Part shown: positions 25,184-37,880 of the stretch, in pieces
Numbering within the stretch: the first letter of the stretch is position 1
How the letters are laid out: every line of letters starts with the position of its first letter
Assembly (NCBI RefSeq): GCF_018139145.2
Contig: NC_059480.1
Location: 16,120,428-16,184,427 of the forward strand
DNA from: Gymnogyps californianus
Taxonomy: Eukaryota > Chordata > Aves > Accipitriformes > Cathartidae
DNA length: 64,000 nt
Direction: 5' to 3'
The notes under the pieces: generated by a model
What the model was told of the DNA's origin: nothing
The model's database searches: none
Seen by the model: the letters and a program-made list of their open reading frames with translations, nothing else
Program-made: the position numbers and the translations under genes

Positions 25184-25205
25184 AAAAAAAAAAAAAAAAA
25201 AAAAA
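25184..25205. repeat. Poly-A tract (A22)
   Basis: Second of two equally long A tracts within 135 bases. The intervening 69 bases do not resemble any retrotransposon known to me. Confidence 0.9.
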
Positions 25206-27214
25206 TTCTAGGCAGCTTTCTCTGGAAGGATGATGGCTCAGCAACACTGTCCTGGGTGGATAGCACTGTAAATCTTCCTCAGGGTTACTCTTTATATCAG
25301 CCCATATCCTAGTACCAAGGAACAGCAGCTGATGTAGCTGTGCTGTTGAATCACTGGGGTTCACAGTGATGTGACTGGGTGGTAAAGTGGCAAAGTAAGG
25401 CCTGGTTTGGCCACCTCAGTGCACAGGACCTTCTGCCTGTGCTTAGGGAATGGGAGTCAGCACAAGTATACCAATTCCTGGTCACCAGCTACTTCAGAGG
25501 AGCCATAGGGCACACAGGTAAGGTAGGATGCCAAGGAATTGCTTAGATCATTTGTTGGTGTATATATATATAAAAAACCCAAAAACAACACACCACCAAA
25601 AAGCCAAAACCCACAAGCACTGAAGAATGAGGTTCAGTGCAATGCCAGCTCCTCCAGTCCAATATCAACCCTGGAGCAAAAGCCCAGATCCAACACTCAT
25701 AGGTTTTGTTATTTTTTAAGAATATATTAAAAACAAAAAACAAGACAGGGTGTTTGTATTCCATGGGTGCAAAATTCAAATGCAGGTAGCTAGAAAAATG
25801 TCACAGACTGTAATGCCTTTGCAAACAGCCCCCAAGGCTGATTTGTCACACATTGCTGGTCTAAAAGCAAGCTCTATTCAGAAGAGCTATTCCTTAGGGA
25901 TTGTAATAAAATTTTTTAGCCATCTCTGATTCAGTGCTCTTTTAATCCCATAGGAATGGTTGTCATTTCAGGAACTCGTAATGGATGAGAGGAGACCCTA
26001 TGCCCCATCCCTACAGGCAAGGAAAAAAATCCACCAAAACCCAGGACTGTAACTCACTCAAGATGGTTTATACTTTAACATTCTACTTCACTGCACTTCA
26101 TTCTCATTGAGAAGAAGGTTTTGAGTATTTCCCTCAAACACCTCCTTCTAATAGTGATTGTTCTGGACACAAATACATTTTCTTGTAGTTGTAACATAGC
26201 AAACTTTCACCTCCAGTCCCTCAAAGCTCCCAAGCCATCCTGGGCATTCAGTTGTAAGGAAGGGCAGCGTGCCCTTGAGCACAAAGGATAGGCAGCATAC
26301 AAATAAATAAAGCAGATGCAACATAGCTCCTATGCCAGGTAAAAGGTAGCAGCTGGTCATGTACACAGGGGATGCTCTTTCATTTTGGGGCTGCCTGAAA
26401 CATTTCAAGATGTAATTGATGCTTCTCCATTAGTGTTTTAGTTCAGAGAAGGGGTATGCTTTGGAAGCAAATCTACCAGCCATCCTTCCTTACTTCACTT
26501 TGGTCTGTATCATGGAGCAGTCTCTAAGTGCAAGAACTGGTTTCCTTCCGAATGAAACCAGACTGCAAGATGCTCTCCAGGTATGCACCAGTGTGCTTCA
26601 CCTGCTTATGGGTGCTCAGTCCCCGGGACCAGGCGAGAGCTAGCACAGAGCAACTGCTGCACACATCCTATGAAATGCATATGGTGTAGACATCAGCTCC
26701 TCAGTTGCTCTACAGATCTGCTCCCATTGGGCTGCCTACTAGACGGAGGGCAAAGAGTAACTGTGATTAAGTTGAGCTCCTGTGAGGTAGAATGCTGCTC
26801 CATGGGAAACTCCCACTAGCAAGTGGCCGAAACCCCATCTACATATAATCACTTGGAGATCAGTGGAGATTATTCCCCCAAGCAATCTGTTCAGAGTTAA
26901 ATTCCATTCAAGATTATTCTTAAAGACTTGGGATAAAAAAATGCACTTGTATCATACATGTGCATTAGGATCCTGTGAAACACAAGTCTAGCAGGTTCAG
27001 AGCTCTTGCCAGCAACTTTAGAAACTTTCAGTCCATGTCTGTCTGGTAGCTGTATATTGGGGTGGATTTCAGTAAGAAGTAGCTTTATAAATGAAGGAAT
27101 GAGAGCTAATGTCTTCTAACTAGAGGCAACAGGACAAAATCCTTAAAATTACTGTTTATCATCAGCAATCTCCACTATCAGAACAAATTGCCTATTGAAA
27201 GAGTCACAAATACA

Positions 27215-27345
27215 CGCAGTTTTATCACTTACTAATGTTGCACTCTGAGGCTGTAGCGTTTTTGCCCTTATTAATGGGATATAATGGAGCTTTAGGGCAT
27301 GTCCTGCTGTTCAAACAAGAATTAGCAGTTTGCAATAAGCTCCCA
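27215..27345. promoter_or_regulatory. Candidate conserved non-coding element
   Basis: Contains TTTTATCACTTACTAATG, CCCTTATTAATGGG, GAATTAGCAGTTTGC and CCCATTATGAGAAG. It is a compact cluster of homeodomain-type cores with no repeat similarity. Weak, pattern-based call. Confidence 0.2.
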
Positions 27346-28019
27346 TTATGAGAAGCCATAGTCTTTGTCTGCAGGACATCTCTCAGTGAGGCTGTATCTA
27401 GACTGAGCCTGAGAACCTCCCTGTGGGATAAGTGATCTTAAATCTGCCGACTCCAGGGAAAGCTGGGGACATTCAGTGTCCCCAGGTGTCTTGCCTTTGC
27501 AACTTTCCAAGATGACTTCACTTGGCTGATGGGTGTGACTGTGCTGAAAGCTCCCTGGCTGGATTCTCCACGCAAAGCCTTTCACAAACAAACCTGGCCA
27601 TTTCCTGCCGGATCAAAAAATGGATCGGCAACAGATTCACCGACAGAATAGGCAGGGATGTCAGGGAAGAGGACACAGCACAGCACCAGCGCTCAGCAAA
27701 GGATGCACCACATCTTTCACCGCAAGGGCAGAAGCAGCCTGACTCCCTGGGGCAGACAGCTGCAAGATCCACGCGCTACTGCCAGCTTCCAGCTCTCGAC
27801 CGTTTCACAGGGACTTGGCATCCAAGTCAAAATACTCAAGATGCCACCAATCTAAAGTTCAAAAGGAATAAAACCCTCTTTCTTGTATTTGCCTATGCAA
27901 CGATATTCTCTTGGTTTGCTTGACTCAGGAAAGGACATTATCTCTGAAGCATTCAGAAAAAATTAGTGGAGTACAAAAAGCTCAAGTAACCACTCTCAGC
28001 TGAGCTATGAAAGCAGCAA
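27346..28019. other. Unique non-coding sequence
   Basis: A 133-codon frame at 27522-27923 opens on TTG and resembles no known protein. GC-richer between 27400 and 27830 than its flanks. No exon could be supported. Confidence 0.65.
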
Positions 28020-28280
28020 TTTAGCTCAGCCTAAGGGTAGCATATATAATAAAAAGCAGACTTTTTCCTGTGATATAATTCAGATAGCCTTAATGGATTT
28101 TTTCCCTTTTTACTTTTAAACAGCTGCAGCAAAGTAACTTACAATTATCGTATCTTCAATTAAACACACTGTGGGGCTTTTGGGGGATCTAGCATGAAAA
28201 TGTCTGGAAAAAAAAATTTACAAGCTGCTAAGAGTTAGTGGTAAGCTAATTAAGTGAAGATTGCCAGATTGCCACAAACC
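28020..28280. promoter_or_regulatory. Candidate conserved non-coding element (AT-rich, E-box and homeobox sites)
   Basis: Holds an E-box CAGCTG inside AAACAGCTGCAGC, TATCTTCAATTAAACACAC, and GTAAGCTAATTAAGTGAAG at about 28240. The block has no repeat signature and no open frame. The combination of E-box and TAATTA sites suggests tissue-specific regulatory DNA, but this is inference only. Confidence 0.22.
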
Positions 28281-31269
28281 GGCATGGGATTCCTAGATCC
28301 TCTTCTCTAGATAAAGTGCTCTAACTGATGATAAAAGTTACACAAAGGAGAAAGAATCAAAAGCTGGTATACCTGGAGAACTCATGTCATATCAGGAGCT
28401 CTGTCAAATGAGCCGGTGCTCTTGATCTCCTGTTACATTTAGTAAAGAGAAAGTTATGCCCTGAACAAACAGCATACATTGTAAGAAAAAGCAAAATGGA
28501 AGAATTTTGTGCAATCAAAAATGAATTCCTGACCAATTCCTGCCCCCACAGCAGTGAGACTAGTGTCAACGTTTAAGCAGATAGAAATTTCTTTATTGAT
28601 CAGTCTCTACAAAATCCTCTTTCTATAAACCACTTCAACTTGGCTAATCCAAAGAAAATGGTTGAATGCATTACAGTGGACTGCACTCAGTGATCACACC
28701 CTTTCAAGCCACAGCTGCCTTCTGAAGGCAGCAGTTTATGAATAAATAAAGCAGCAAAGTGCTCATGAAACCCGCACATAAAGAAACCATCCGGCTTAAG
28801 ACTGGGCTATTCCCGTATCAATAATAACCCCTGAGAATTCAAATATGAAGAATCCTGGCTCTGCCATCTCTTAGGTTCTCAATTTTCACTTTTTCTTTCC
28901 TCCTCCCACTCAATCAATTAAAAAATATATTCTTTTAATTTAATTCAGTTTTGGGTTCCTTGCTACATTCGTGAGCTTGCAAGGCAGGGGCTCCCTGTAT
29001 GTCCTGCACAGACAAGTCACATCCACCCTGGGCACAAGGTGGAAAAATGGGCTCCAGCACCTCCTCCTCTTCCCAGAGCTACCTGCAGGGAGTCCATGCA
29101 GCAGGAAGGGTTCCTATTTAACACTTGCTACACACAGAGTTTATGTAGTCTGCTTTATATCTTCGAGCAAATCCACTCCTTTAGAGGATGTGTGGGGACA
29201 GGTTTTATGCCGATGAAAACCAGTCCCCAGGGTAGTGCCCCACCTCCCCATTCCCCTTGAAAGCTGAGATTTCTTGAACACTGTGCAGTTGCTCAGCAAA
29301 AGTGTTTGGCTTTAATGAAAAACTAAGGGGAAAAAAAAGGTATAAACCTGTCAAACAAACAAACTAGCTATCTAAGGGATCTAGCCAAAAGGAACAAGCC
29401 TATTAAGGAATCACTTTCTGCACCAATATGTCACTGCATTATACTCTGTGCATAATTATTACTTAAATCCAGCCATCCCATGCATTATTAATAGGATCAG
29501 TCAACCTCAAGTCCCCATGCAGCCTTAAAGCAGATACATTAAATATTCCCAACAGGAAACAGGCAACCATCCGTTATCAGCAATAGACTACACAGTTAAG
29601 CCAATGCCTCTTTCAAGCAGGTTTTGTTCTGGTGTGATCAACAAGGCTGCTCTCCCCCATCCTCCAAATTGCTTTTACTGTCAAATCTGAGCAGCATTTC
29701 CTCATTTCTCCATGAAGCATGCAAGTTTACCCTTTATTGGGAGCAACAAAACCTTATGTAGATGCTAAAATACTCTGGGAACAGAGAGCAACCTAAGCAA
29801 ATTGACAGCAGAAAAACAAAAGGTAGTGGGGAGTCAGGGCTAAAGGTTTAAAGATGGGAGAAGGGGGAGGAAGAACAATGCTCTTATTGCTGCTGAGGGC
29901 AATGAAGACATTTGTATGCTGTTCATGCATCTGCCATGGCTATAAGCTTGTTATTAAATACAGGCATATGCCAATCTACCAGTTTATAATTCAGCATTAC
30001 TCAGATCTGGGCAACCATGATTCTTGCCCCTCCTAAATTTGCTCTATACTCCTCTAGTCAGTATTTCTAACTGCTTGTGCTCAGTTGTAGAGTAGTGGTT
30101 TTGTACAAGGCCACACCACTAGCAAAATCCACAAATGAAATCTGTTTTTCCACAAGTGGGATGGTCCTTTCTCATGCACGGGCATGAACCAGGGCTGACA
30201 TGCTCCAGTCGTGGGGAAGGGAATTTCTTTCTCAAAAGAGGATCTGAATCCAAACCCTCCCCTCAGAAAACACACAGGTTTTACACAAATACATGACAGT
30301 AGATAGTGCAAATTGTAGTGCTTCTTGCATACTCCTGTGCCCTGTCGTCTTTACAATTCCCCTATATTGTAAAGCGATTCCGTAGCATCCCACGCAAGGT
30401 GCGATTATGGAGTGATTCAAAATAACAGGCCTGGAAGTTTAAATGCTTCAGCAGCAAGCCAAGGAAATGTCCACAAATTATGTGTTAGGAGAGTATTTGC
30501 TATGAAAATGTTTGGCTAGAGATTTACAGGGGCAAGCAGTAATAGAAATGTGAATGTACCTTGCTAAAAAAAAAGTGAGAAAAGGGGGAAAGTCTAAATA
30601 ATAATGCCATGATATTTAAAAATGTATTCTTTTCACTATAGGGTACAAAGAGGAGAGAGAACAAGAAACACAGAAGAGATGCCTGTGCTGGAGAGGGCTG
30701 GGAAGTTTACAGCCTCGCTCGACTGACTGCCATCAGAGGAGCAGTACGGTACGTTAGATGTGCACTATGGTTTTTGTCTAACAGATACAACGCACCTGAA
30801 AGACAAAGATATCAAACCAACTGATTGTGAAGGTAGCCCCTTGGGCTCCTGTTTGTTGCTGGGAAGCCTAGAGTATTTGACATTTCTTATCAGTAAAAAT
30901 GAGCTCAAAAGGTTTCCTGCTCACAGGGGGGAGGCATGGCAAACGGATGAGTAGATTCTCTGAGAGATGCTCTGTAACATATGGTTTGTTGGAGGAGTGA
31001 GACACTTAATGTAAGTTATCAATACCTGCACGTGTACTTAAAATAAGATAAAAGTTAATTAGTTCCAACTTCATTCCTTCCCTTCTGTTGATAATCCCTC
31101 ATTTTTTTTTAATCAGTCTGTAAATGACTGGCAAAAATCTAGCCCCAAAATCAGGCTATTTGAGAACCTGAAGTAATTCCCCCAGTGGAACCTTCCACAA
31201 AACAGCTATCTTGAACTCCTACTATCATGTTCTTAATTTACAGCATGAAATATAGTTTTCCGAATTCCT
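28281..31269. other. Unique non-coding sequence
   Basis: No gene or clear repeat. AT-rich stretches at 28918-28950 and 29440-29560 contain TAATTATTAC and CATTATTAATAGG motifs that could belong to further conserved elements. Open frames do not exceed about 80 codons. Confidence 0.65.
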
Positions 31270-31490
31270 CTCCCACAGCATGACAAATACCCCGTTGCAA
31301 TATTATAAGGGCGGTGGCGGGGGGAAAGCAATTCAAAACAGGCTGTTTTCAGTATTAACAATCTAAAGATGCTATTAGCAGATTACCTGAACAATATATT
31401 ATTGCTGAACCAAGATGTGTTCGAAAACACTGAGTCATGCTACTGAATTAATGAAATTGGTTTGAAATTATAAATTTTCCAACTAAACTC
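31270..31490. promoter_or_regulatory. Candidate conserved non-coding element
   Basis: Includes CAATATTATAAGGGCGGTGG, a GC-box-like GGGCGG in AT-rich context, then CAGTATTAACAATC (SOX-like ACAAT), ATATATTATTGCTG and CTGAATTAATGAAATTGG. Mixed SP, SOX and homeodomain motifs without repeat similarity. Low-confidence inference. Confidence 0.22.
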
Positions 31491-34485
31491 CAGCACAGTT
31501 TGGGTTCTTTGTCAGTTCCTGTAATCTTCCACACCCATAGCCCGTGTTACTCATGTTTTCACCTTGTTCCTTGCATGAACGAAGGGTAAAACCTGAAAGT
31601 TGGGGGTCACAAAAGCCAAGTTTTGGAAAAATAAAACAGCAAGTATCACAGTAACATTAAAAGCCACACACTTTCCTCACCCAAGACAATTCCTGTTCAA
31701 AGATCTGCTTTTTGGGGGTCTTAGTTCAAATTGTCACTGATGGCAGGGGCTTAACCTGCTGAGGGTTTAGAAGGTTGCTTGCTAGGATGTATAGTAAAAT
31801 GGGCAAAATCAAATATCTCAAGGCAACAGCTACTTGTACAACTGAAATGAGCCAGTTCGCAAGCATCTTGAGGTTTACTGCAGGGATCTTAAATCTTGAG
31901 AGTTAACCTTACTTTTCAAAGTGTATTTTTAAACCCAAGAGTGTTAGACAAAAGAAAAAAAAAAGGCTATTTTGGTTCTGCTTTTATTTCTGTGGTTTGT
32001 TAGACATTGTGGGAGTGCAGAGAGATACGATAAGCCAGTCTCAAAGCCTCCTCTTTCTTATGTTTATATCCAGCCAAACCTGCTGCTTATCACTCTGCCA
32101 TTTAACTCCCTCTCTATTAAGAAGAAAAGATGAGGGAAGAATTAGTCTGGCTGACCCCCAAACTCCTTCCTGAGAGGGATGTGGTGCAGACAGTAAGAAG
32201 GGTTGTTTGAGGGAGCACTATGAGCTGAGCTACTTATCTAAGGTAGCCAAACCTTTGGAGGCTGAGGAGCAGGGCTGGTTATCACAAGAGAGCAGCCTGC
32301 CTACCTTTGTTTCTTTGTCTCCCTTTAGTTTAGCTCCTGTTTTAGAGCTCAGAGCCCCTGTCAATACTCAAAGGATGGTGCACATTTTTGTTTTGACGAT
32401 TATGGTGGTCCTGCTGTCTTAACATGAGGAAAAGGCATTTGGATCTCTGCATCTCTCTAGGTTGTCTTGTATTTTGGTCCAAGAGCGAGGTCTTGAACAC
32501 ATGGGATGTCCCTGCCTGCGTACGGAAGAAACCACTCCTTTGGGAACATTTCTCTGTATTTTGCTGTCCCAACAGCCTCTTGGCTAAATCTCAGAAATTT
32601 CAGGAGATGGAAAAGCTTTGGCACAAAGGCAGAGGCTGTTCTAGGAACAGCTTTGTCCTGAAATGCATCAACCTCTTCTAGCAGAGCTCAGTCCTTGCAC
32701 AGTGAATTAAACTCTATCTCCTCACCCCCTGTCCCTACTCAAACAGAAAAAGAGATGGCCTTAACACAAAAGTGCGGTCTCTGACCTGAAGCTATACTTT
32801 GACATTTCAGCCGTGCTGTAAAAAGGGTAAGAAGCAGCAGGGAAGATGGTGGGCTGGATGCAGGAGGTGGGAAAGACTGACCAGGTACTTTGGTGAGTCC
32901 CACCCAGGAATTCTGTTTCTAAGAGAAAGATTTGAGATAAAGATCCTGCTAAGATAAAAATCCCGCTCATTTGTCATTAGCACTGCAGAAATATACAAAA
33001 ATTAAACTCAGTGGACAGAACGTGAGTGCAGAGAACTGAGTGGAAATTGGGCAGATAAGGTAATAACCATTAACCTTGGTCCCCCTATGATTGTTGTCCA
33101 CTAGCTCTACAATGCACTATCTGCTCCTCCCAGCATTTGGGGATGGATACAAATGAGGACTACCCTTTGGCTCAGGGGCAAAGAATGGGTTTTTTTCAAT
33201 ATGTTTCATCACTCTTAAAGAATTCATGACATCCCCAGAAGCAGCAGCTTGCTGCAAACATACTCTAGAGCTCCAGGTCTCATCCAGAGCCACACACTGG
33301 GGTGCAGAAGTTATGCTCCAGACTTGATTCCTGTTTTCTCAAACAGACAGAATAATGAAGCCATCCTTTTTGGGCACTGACACCAGCTGTATCTCTAGTA
33401 CACCTGCTGGAATTCACCAGCTTTTCTTCTTTCCCTGCTTTAGATTTTATTCCTCCCACAGTTCTTTGGTTTCTGCATGAATCAAATCCCTGCTGGCAAT
33501 GCTGTGTTAGACTGCATCCCTTTCAGGAAAAGGCATGCTAGCATGGTGGACTGCATGTCTTGAAAAAGGGAGTTCTGGTAGTCCAGGGTCATTGCAATCA
33601 ATTACACCATCCAATTCTTCACTGATCCTGCCCTTGACACTGAAATAGTGACTGTTTTCATCCTCCTACACAGTCTCTCTGTTCCACTTGGTTTTTCAGA
33701 GGCAAGAATGCATGCAGCATCTCTTTATTATAAAAATCTTTTTCATGTCGTGCACACTGAGTTGCTCTAAGTTATTGCGGGTTTCCACCTAATCCAAATC
33801 ACTGAGGCACAGTCTGGGAAATGGTAAACGAGGCTGACAAAGAATTAAGAAAAATGCTGTCCAGGGGAAACATTGGCTCCAGCTTAACATTTCTAATTTC
33901 TCTTTTCATCTTAATGGGAGCAGTGGGAAAGAGAAGGTTCTTGTTTCTCACACCCTCTCCAATGATAATAATTTTCACACAGCACCTGAGAAAGTCTCAG
34001 GCTGTACTATTAGTAAAATCAAGCAAGGATGCATACAACAGTTCCTAAAGTAGTTGTCTCAGATAAAGGTCGGTATTGTAGCAGCAGACAAAAAAACAAC
34101 AGAGGAGAAGTTTTTAACCACAGTGCTCAAGCACATGCTTTCTCGTTAAATAACTGTCCAGAAATCACAAATGCCAACTGAAAAAAGCTCAGGACAATGG
34201 TCCACAGGCATGAAAACACATGGTAAACCCTGGCTGTGTCACAGGAGGAGAAAGCATTAAGTCAACCGTGCCAGGACACGCAGGCTGGGACCAGAGGCTG
34301 TGAGGATTTCAGGCTGGAGGCTTCAACCCCTACATCTGCTTCTGGAGCACACTCCGACCCCTCTCCTGCCCTCACTTTTCTCATAACAGTGGAGAAGATG
34401 GCCTGTGTCAACAAGCCAAGCAACTCATGGCTCTTGTACACTGCAAACAGCCTCCCATGTTCAAAGAGAGAGAAAATATTTGACT
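31491..34485. other. Unique non-coding sequence, no feature seen
   Basis: No supported gene or repeat. Frames up to about 87 codons occur on both strands and overlap. An A12 tract lies near 31954. Confidence 0.7.
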
Positions 34486-34575
34486 CTGGGGCATATTAAA
34501 AGGAGAGAAAAGAATCAGCAGCAGGCTACGCTGGGGCACATTAAGAGGAGGGGAAAGAATCAGCAGCAGGCTACA
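34486..34575. repeat. 45-bp tandem duplication, two copies
   Basis: Unit 1 is 34486-34530 and unit 2 is 34531-34575, both beginning CTGGGGCA and ending CAGCAGCAGGCTAC plus one base. By hand alignment they differ at 5 of 45 positions, all transitions. Because 45 is divisible by three, an overlapping open frame (34405-34590) shows a 15-residue repeat with GHIKRR and KNQQQA. The frame is short and otherwise unrecognised, so I treat this as a local DNA duplication. Confidence 0.9.
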
Positions 34576-37500
34576 CCTTCGAGCATCTGACTGAGCTTTC
34601 TACCCTTCTCAAGGAACCTTTTTAGACTTCTATTGACTGGCAATCAGCCTGTCTGCCTTACTTATACTTATTCTGGATCAAACAGCTTGTCACAGAGTTT
34701 TATTTGGAGGGCAACTTGAGGTGGAAGCATTGAGCACCTACTACACCTACTGAGTAGGGCTGGTTGTGGGCTATTTCTACGACACACTTCCAAGTGCAAG
34801 GCGCTGCATAGCCACATGCCCTGCCTATCCTGGCATTAAAGATTATTCATCTTCCATACAGAAACCTCCCTGCAATTCCCAGCCTAAACATATTCACAGT
34901 TTTATACTAACACTGTCCCTCAGTGCAAAACACTTTCTTTTCTTCCGTAGCGTTTCCCCCACCAAATACAATCGCCATTTCTTTTACCCTTTTGCTTTTG
35001 ACAGTCTCTCTACCTCCCAGCCTCCTTCATCCTTCTCTGTCCCACTCCCTTTTGAACAACTGGCAGGAGGAAAAGGAGCTTGTTAGGTTGGTTTTTTTTT
35101 TCCCACACAACATCCTAGAGCACCTCTGAGGATTGCCTCTTACCTTCAGCTGACTCAGTTCAGCCACAGAGCTCTCAGCTGTGCAGGGACACGGCCAGGC
35201 TGAATAGCAGAGGACAAATCCTGCCAGCAGAGTTGCAGCATGTTGAGCAGATCTCAGTAAAACATCCCCACCAACCAAGTTCAAAATATAGAGGAAAGGC
35301 AGAGCAGCACGATTACCTTTTGTGCAGGGAAAGCAAGCTGCCTCCGAGGGCTTTAAGAGTCCCAGCACTGCAAGCGTGATTGAGAACAGCTGAGAAGGCA
35401 CAGCCAGGTGCAGGAACAACCCCACACTCAACTCTAAAAGGGACATGATTCTACTTTTCTTACAAGGGCCTTTCAATGAATGTTGTTCAATGAAATGAAG
35501 CATTTGCCTAAGTTTCAGTTTGCAGACCTGCTGGATTGTATTAGTTAGAAAGGTCTGAAAGCACAGTAAGGATGGTACAGGTTGCAGCCAGTTTTCTAGG
35601 TTGCATTGTGCAGGGTTAATATAGGGCAAAGGAGAGAGGTCAGCATGCAAGGATTTATGGAGAAGAAAGCATGCAAACTTGTTTAGCAGCTACACTGATT
35701 CTTGACACTAACTTGCCTATTTACCTTCAACTTAAGGAAGTCAGCAATCTATGCTTACTGTCACTGCAGACAGATGAATGAGGGGTTCCTAATTCTTTTA
35801 GGAACAACTTTAAGTAATTCTAAGTTTGTTTTAGAAGCGGAATAGGAAAGTCAAGGGTGAGAAATAAGGAAAGTCTACAAGAGCTTGAAATTCAACACCT
35901 TAACCTTGGCTATTTTCAAAAAGTTTTGACTACTACACCCACGGCACTCAACCAGCTCATGCACTCTTTTACCAGAAAAGCTGCATTTTAGTCACTCTTC
36001 TGATCTTGTTTTTTAAACATCAAGTCATATTTCTAGCTATTCAGCACTAACCTCAGGCTCAGCCCCCAGCCTCACCTGAAATAAACGCCAGTGTGTTGGC
36101 ATTAGTGCAGTATCCAAAGTGCCTGCTATTTAACCACGTGCACCTGGAACACTCCATCCCCTGGCCAGTACAAATTCCCCACACTACAATCAACATTAAA
36201 ATTAACTTACTGATTTCTTTTTTCTGAACTGAATCACATGCCAGATTTTCTAAAGAGATTTCAACATTTTTATTTTGAAAAGTATTTACAGAAAGGTAGT
36301 TCTTTTCCTCTCCCACAGTTTACCAGATCAGCTCCTAACATTACAGGTATCTCACACAACTGTTCCCCTGTACCAGGATTTTTGATTCAGTTGTCCTTCT
36401 GCCTCTCTACTTTTTTCTATAATACAAGAAATTTTGGGTGATTTTTCCTCCACAATACAGAACTATTGTTGTGAAGGAGCTCTGCAGTGGAGTTGTTCTG
36501 GATTTACACTGCTGTGAAGCAGGATCTGTCCCATTAATGCTGGGGAGCAAATACCACCCATTATTAAAATGGAGCAGAGTGGAGTGAACCGACTAGGCTA
36601 TACTATGGGTCAATAAACCATTTTAACAAGATCTCCTTATCTGTAAGGTCAGAAAGAAAGAAAAAACATGTACATAGCCTGAATTTGCAAATAATCCTTT
36701 CCCATTGGTGTATAGTTACTGGAATTTGTTTGATTAATTGATAAATTAGCTTTCTATTGGGATTTTGCAAGTGATTTAAGGGTAAAATAAATGTCTGGCA
36801 ATGACTTAAGAGTTGGTAATGTCCAGCTGACGTGAAGGAAAAAAGTGCTACCTGAAAAAAATTACAGTCATCATCACAGACTATATATCCTCATAAAGAA
36901 ATTGGAGGAACTCTACAAACCTAGACCAAATTAGTATCCATGCCAACACAAGGTGAAGTTGTATGTGTTGCACAGGCTCTTTTGCTTACTCCAGCTGGCT
37001 GGATGTCATACCATTTGGATTTTATGCTCCACATCTCAACACAAAAGGAGAGAAGTTTTCAGTTGCTGGGATAATGCTCAGGCTTTTATTACACAGGAAG
37101 CATCACAAAGGAAAGCAGTTTCAGATTTAGTGGGAGAGAAGTGAACAATGATCCTAAACAGAAAGTAGCTGTGCTCATGATGCCATGGCCTCAGCATTGC
37201 CCTGTGCAGCGCAATGCCCTGGGAGTGCTCTGTGGTCAGGACTTGAACTACTCCCAAATATTGCTCTGCTGACATACCCACACCCGGGTGAGGATAAGAA
37301 TGCTTTTTCTTTTGGATTCAGTAGTCCCAGATTCAATATATAATCCTATTTTTTTACAATTTTGCCCCTATGTGGCCTACATGAACAGTCCCACAGATGT
37401 GTTATGCTGCAGATACAACCACTGTGACTGGTTCCCTACCTGTGCTGTTCGTCGCTGTCAGCACTCCCATGAGCACGGGTTTGCATGGACGTGGGCCAAG

Positions 37501-37739
37501 AAGAAATCTGCCAGCCCTGGACCTACAAACTAGAGGGACAGTTTTGCCCCATCCTCACTAGTGGATGTCAGAGCATCCTTCTGAGTCCATTGGGAGGCAT
37601 AACAGCCTGAGGGAGGCTGGTTTCCAGACCTGTTCCAGAGGTTACTTTCCAAAACGCAGCTTCTGCTGATTCATCCCCTACCAACACTGCTGACTTCCTG
37701 TAAACGCCTGACCCAGGAACATAAATTACCATTAAGGAT
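34576..37739. other. Unique non-coding sequence with the window's longest open frame
   Basis: The minus-strand frame 35027-35650 has 207 codons but opens on TTG; its first ATG is at 35503, giving 158 codons. It has hydrophobic stretches but no family I recognise. At 36478-36530, GGAGTTGTTCTGGATTTACA followed by AGCAGGATCTGTCCCA resembles a short dispersed motif frequent in reptile genomes. Nothing else is supported. Confidence 0.6.
36478..36530 (+). repeat. Short sauropsid interspersed-repeat fragment
   Basis: TGGAGTTGTTCTGGATTTAC, ACTGCTGTGAAGCAG, GATCTGTCCCA parallels a motif I know from turtle and crocodilian repeats ('ggagttactccggatttac', 'actggtgtaactgag', 'cagaatctggccca'). About 50 bases only, and the family cannot be named with confidence. 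Confidence 0.4.
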
Positions 37740-37880
37740 GACAAGGATATACCCTCCACGACAATAACTCACACGGCTGCTGTTTCCTAGCACAAAAGAA
37801 CATCCCTTTTGCTTTGGCACAGTGAGTACATCATTTGGGATTATTAATGCAAGCATCTCTCGGTGACATTAATGAGGCTG
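37740..37880. promoter_or_regulatory. Candidate conserved non-coding element
   Basis: Contains ATCATTTGGGATTATTAATG, GCAAGCATCTCTCGGTGACA and CATTAATGAGGCTGG, with GGATTA/TAATCC-type (bicoid-class) and TAAT cores. No repeat similarity. Weak inference. Confidence 0.2.

Larger units (their letters stand above)
21019..27214. other. Unique non-coding sequence with poly-A tracts, no gene seen
   Basis: Contains a long A-rich tract (21337-21377) and the paired poly-A tracts at 25 kb. Frames of 105-117 codons at 22615-22932, 23075-23401 and 23888-24241 (minus) show no recognisable domain; the first opens on GTG. Part of 22075-22175 faintly resembles a LINE 3' end, but not well enough to call. Confidence 0.7.

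Noticed and set aside
27522..27923. 133-codon frame on the plus strand
   Set aside because: It opens on TTG and resembles no known protein.
35027..35650. 207-codon open frame on the minus strand
   Set aside because: It opens on TTG; only 158 codons follow the first ATG. No recognisable domain and no promoter or polyadenylation context that could be tied to it.
37288..37533. Cysteine/histidine-rich peptide that looked like a zinc-binding exon
   Set aside because: The spacing does not fit any zinc-finger or cysteine-rich family I know, and no splice sites frame it convincingly.
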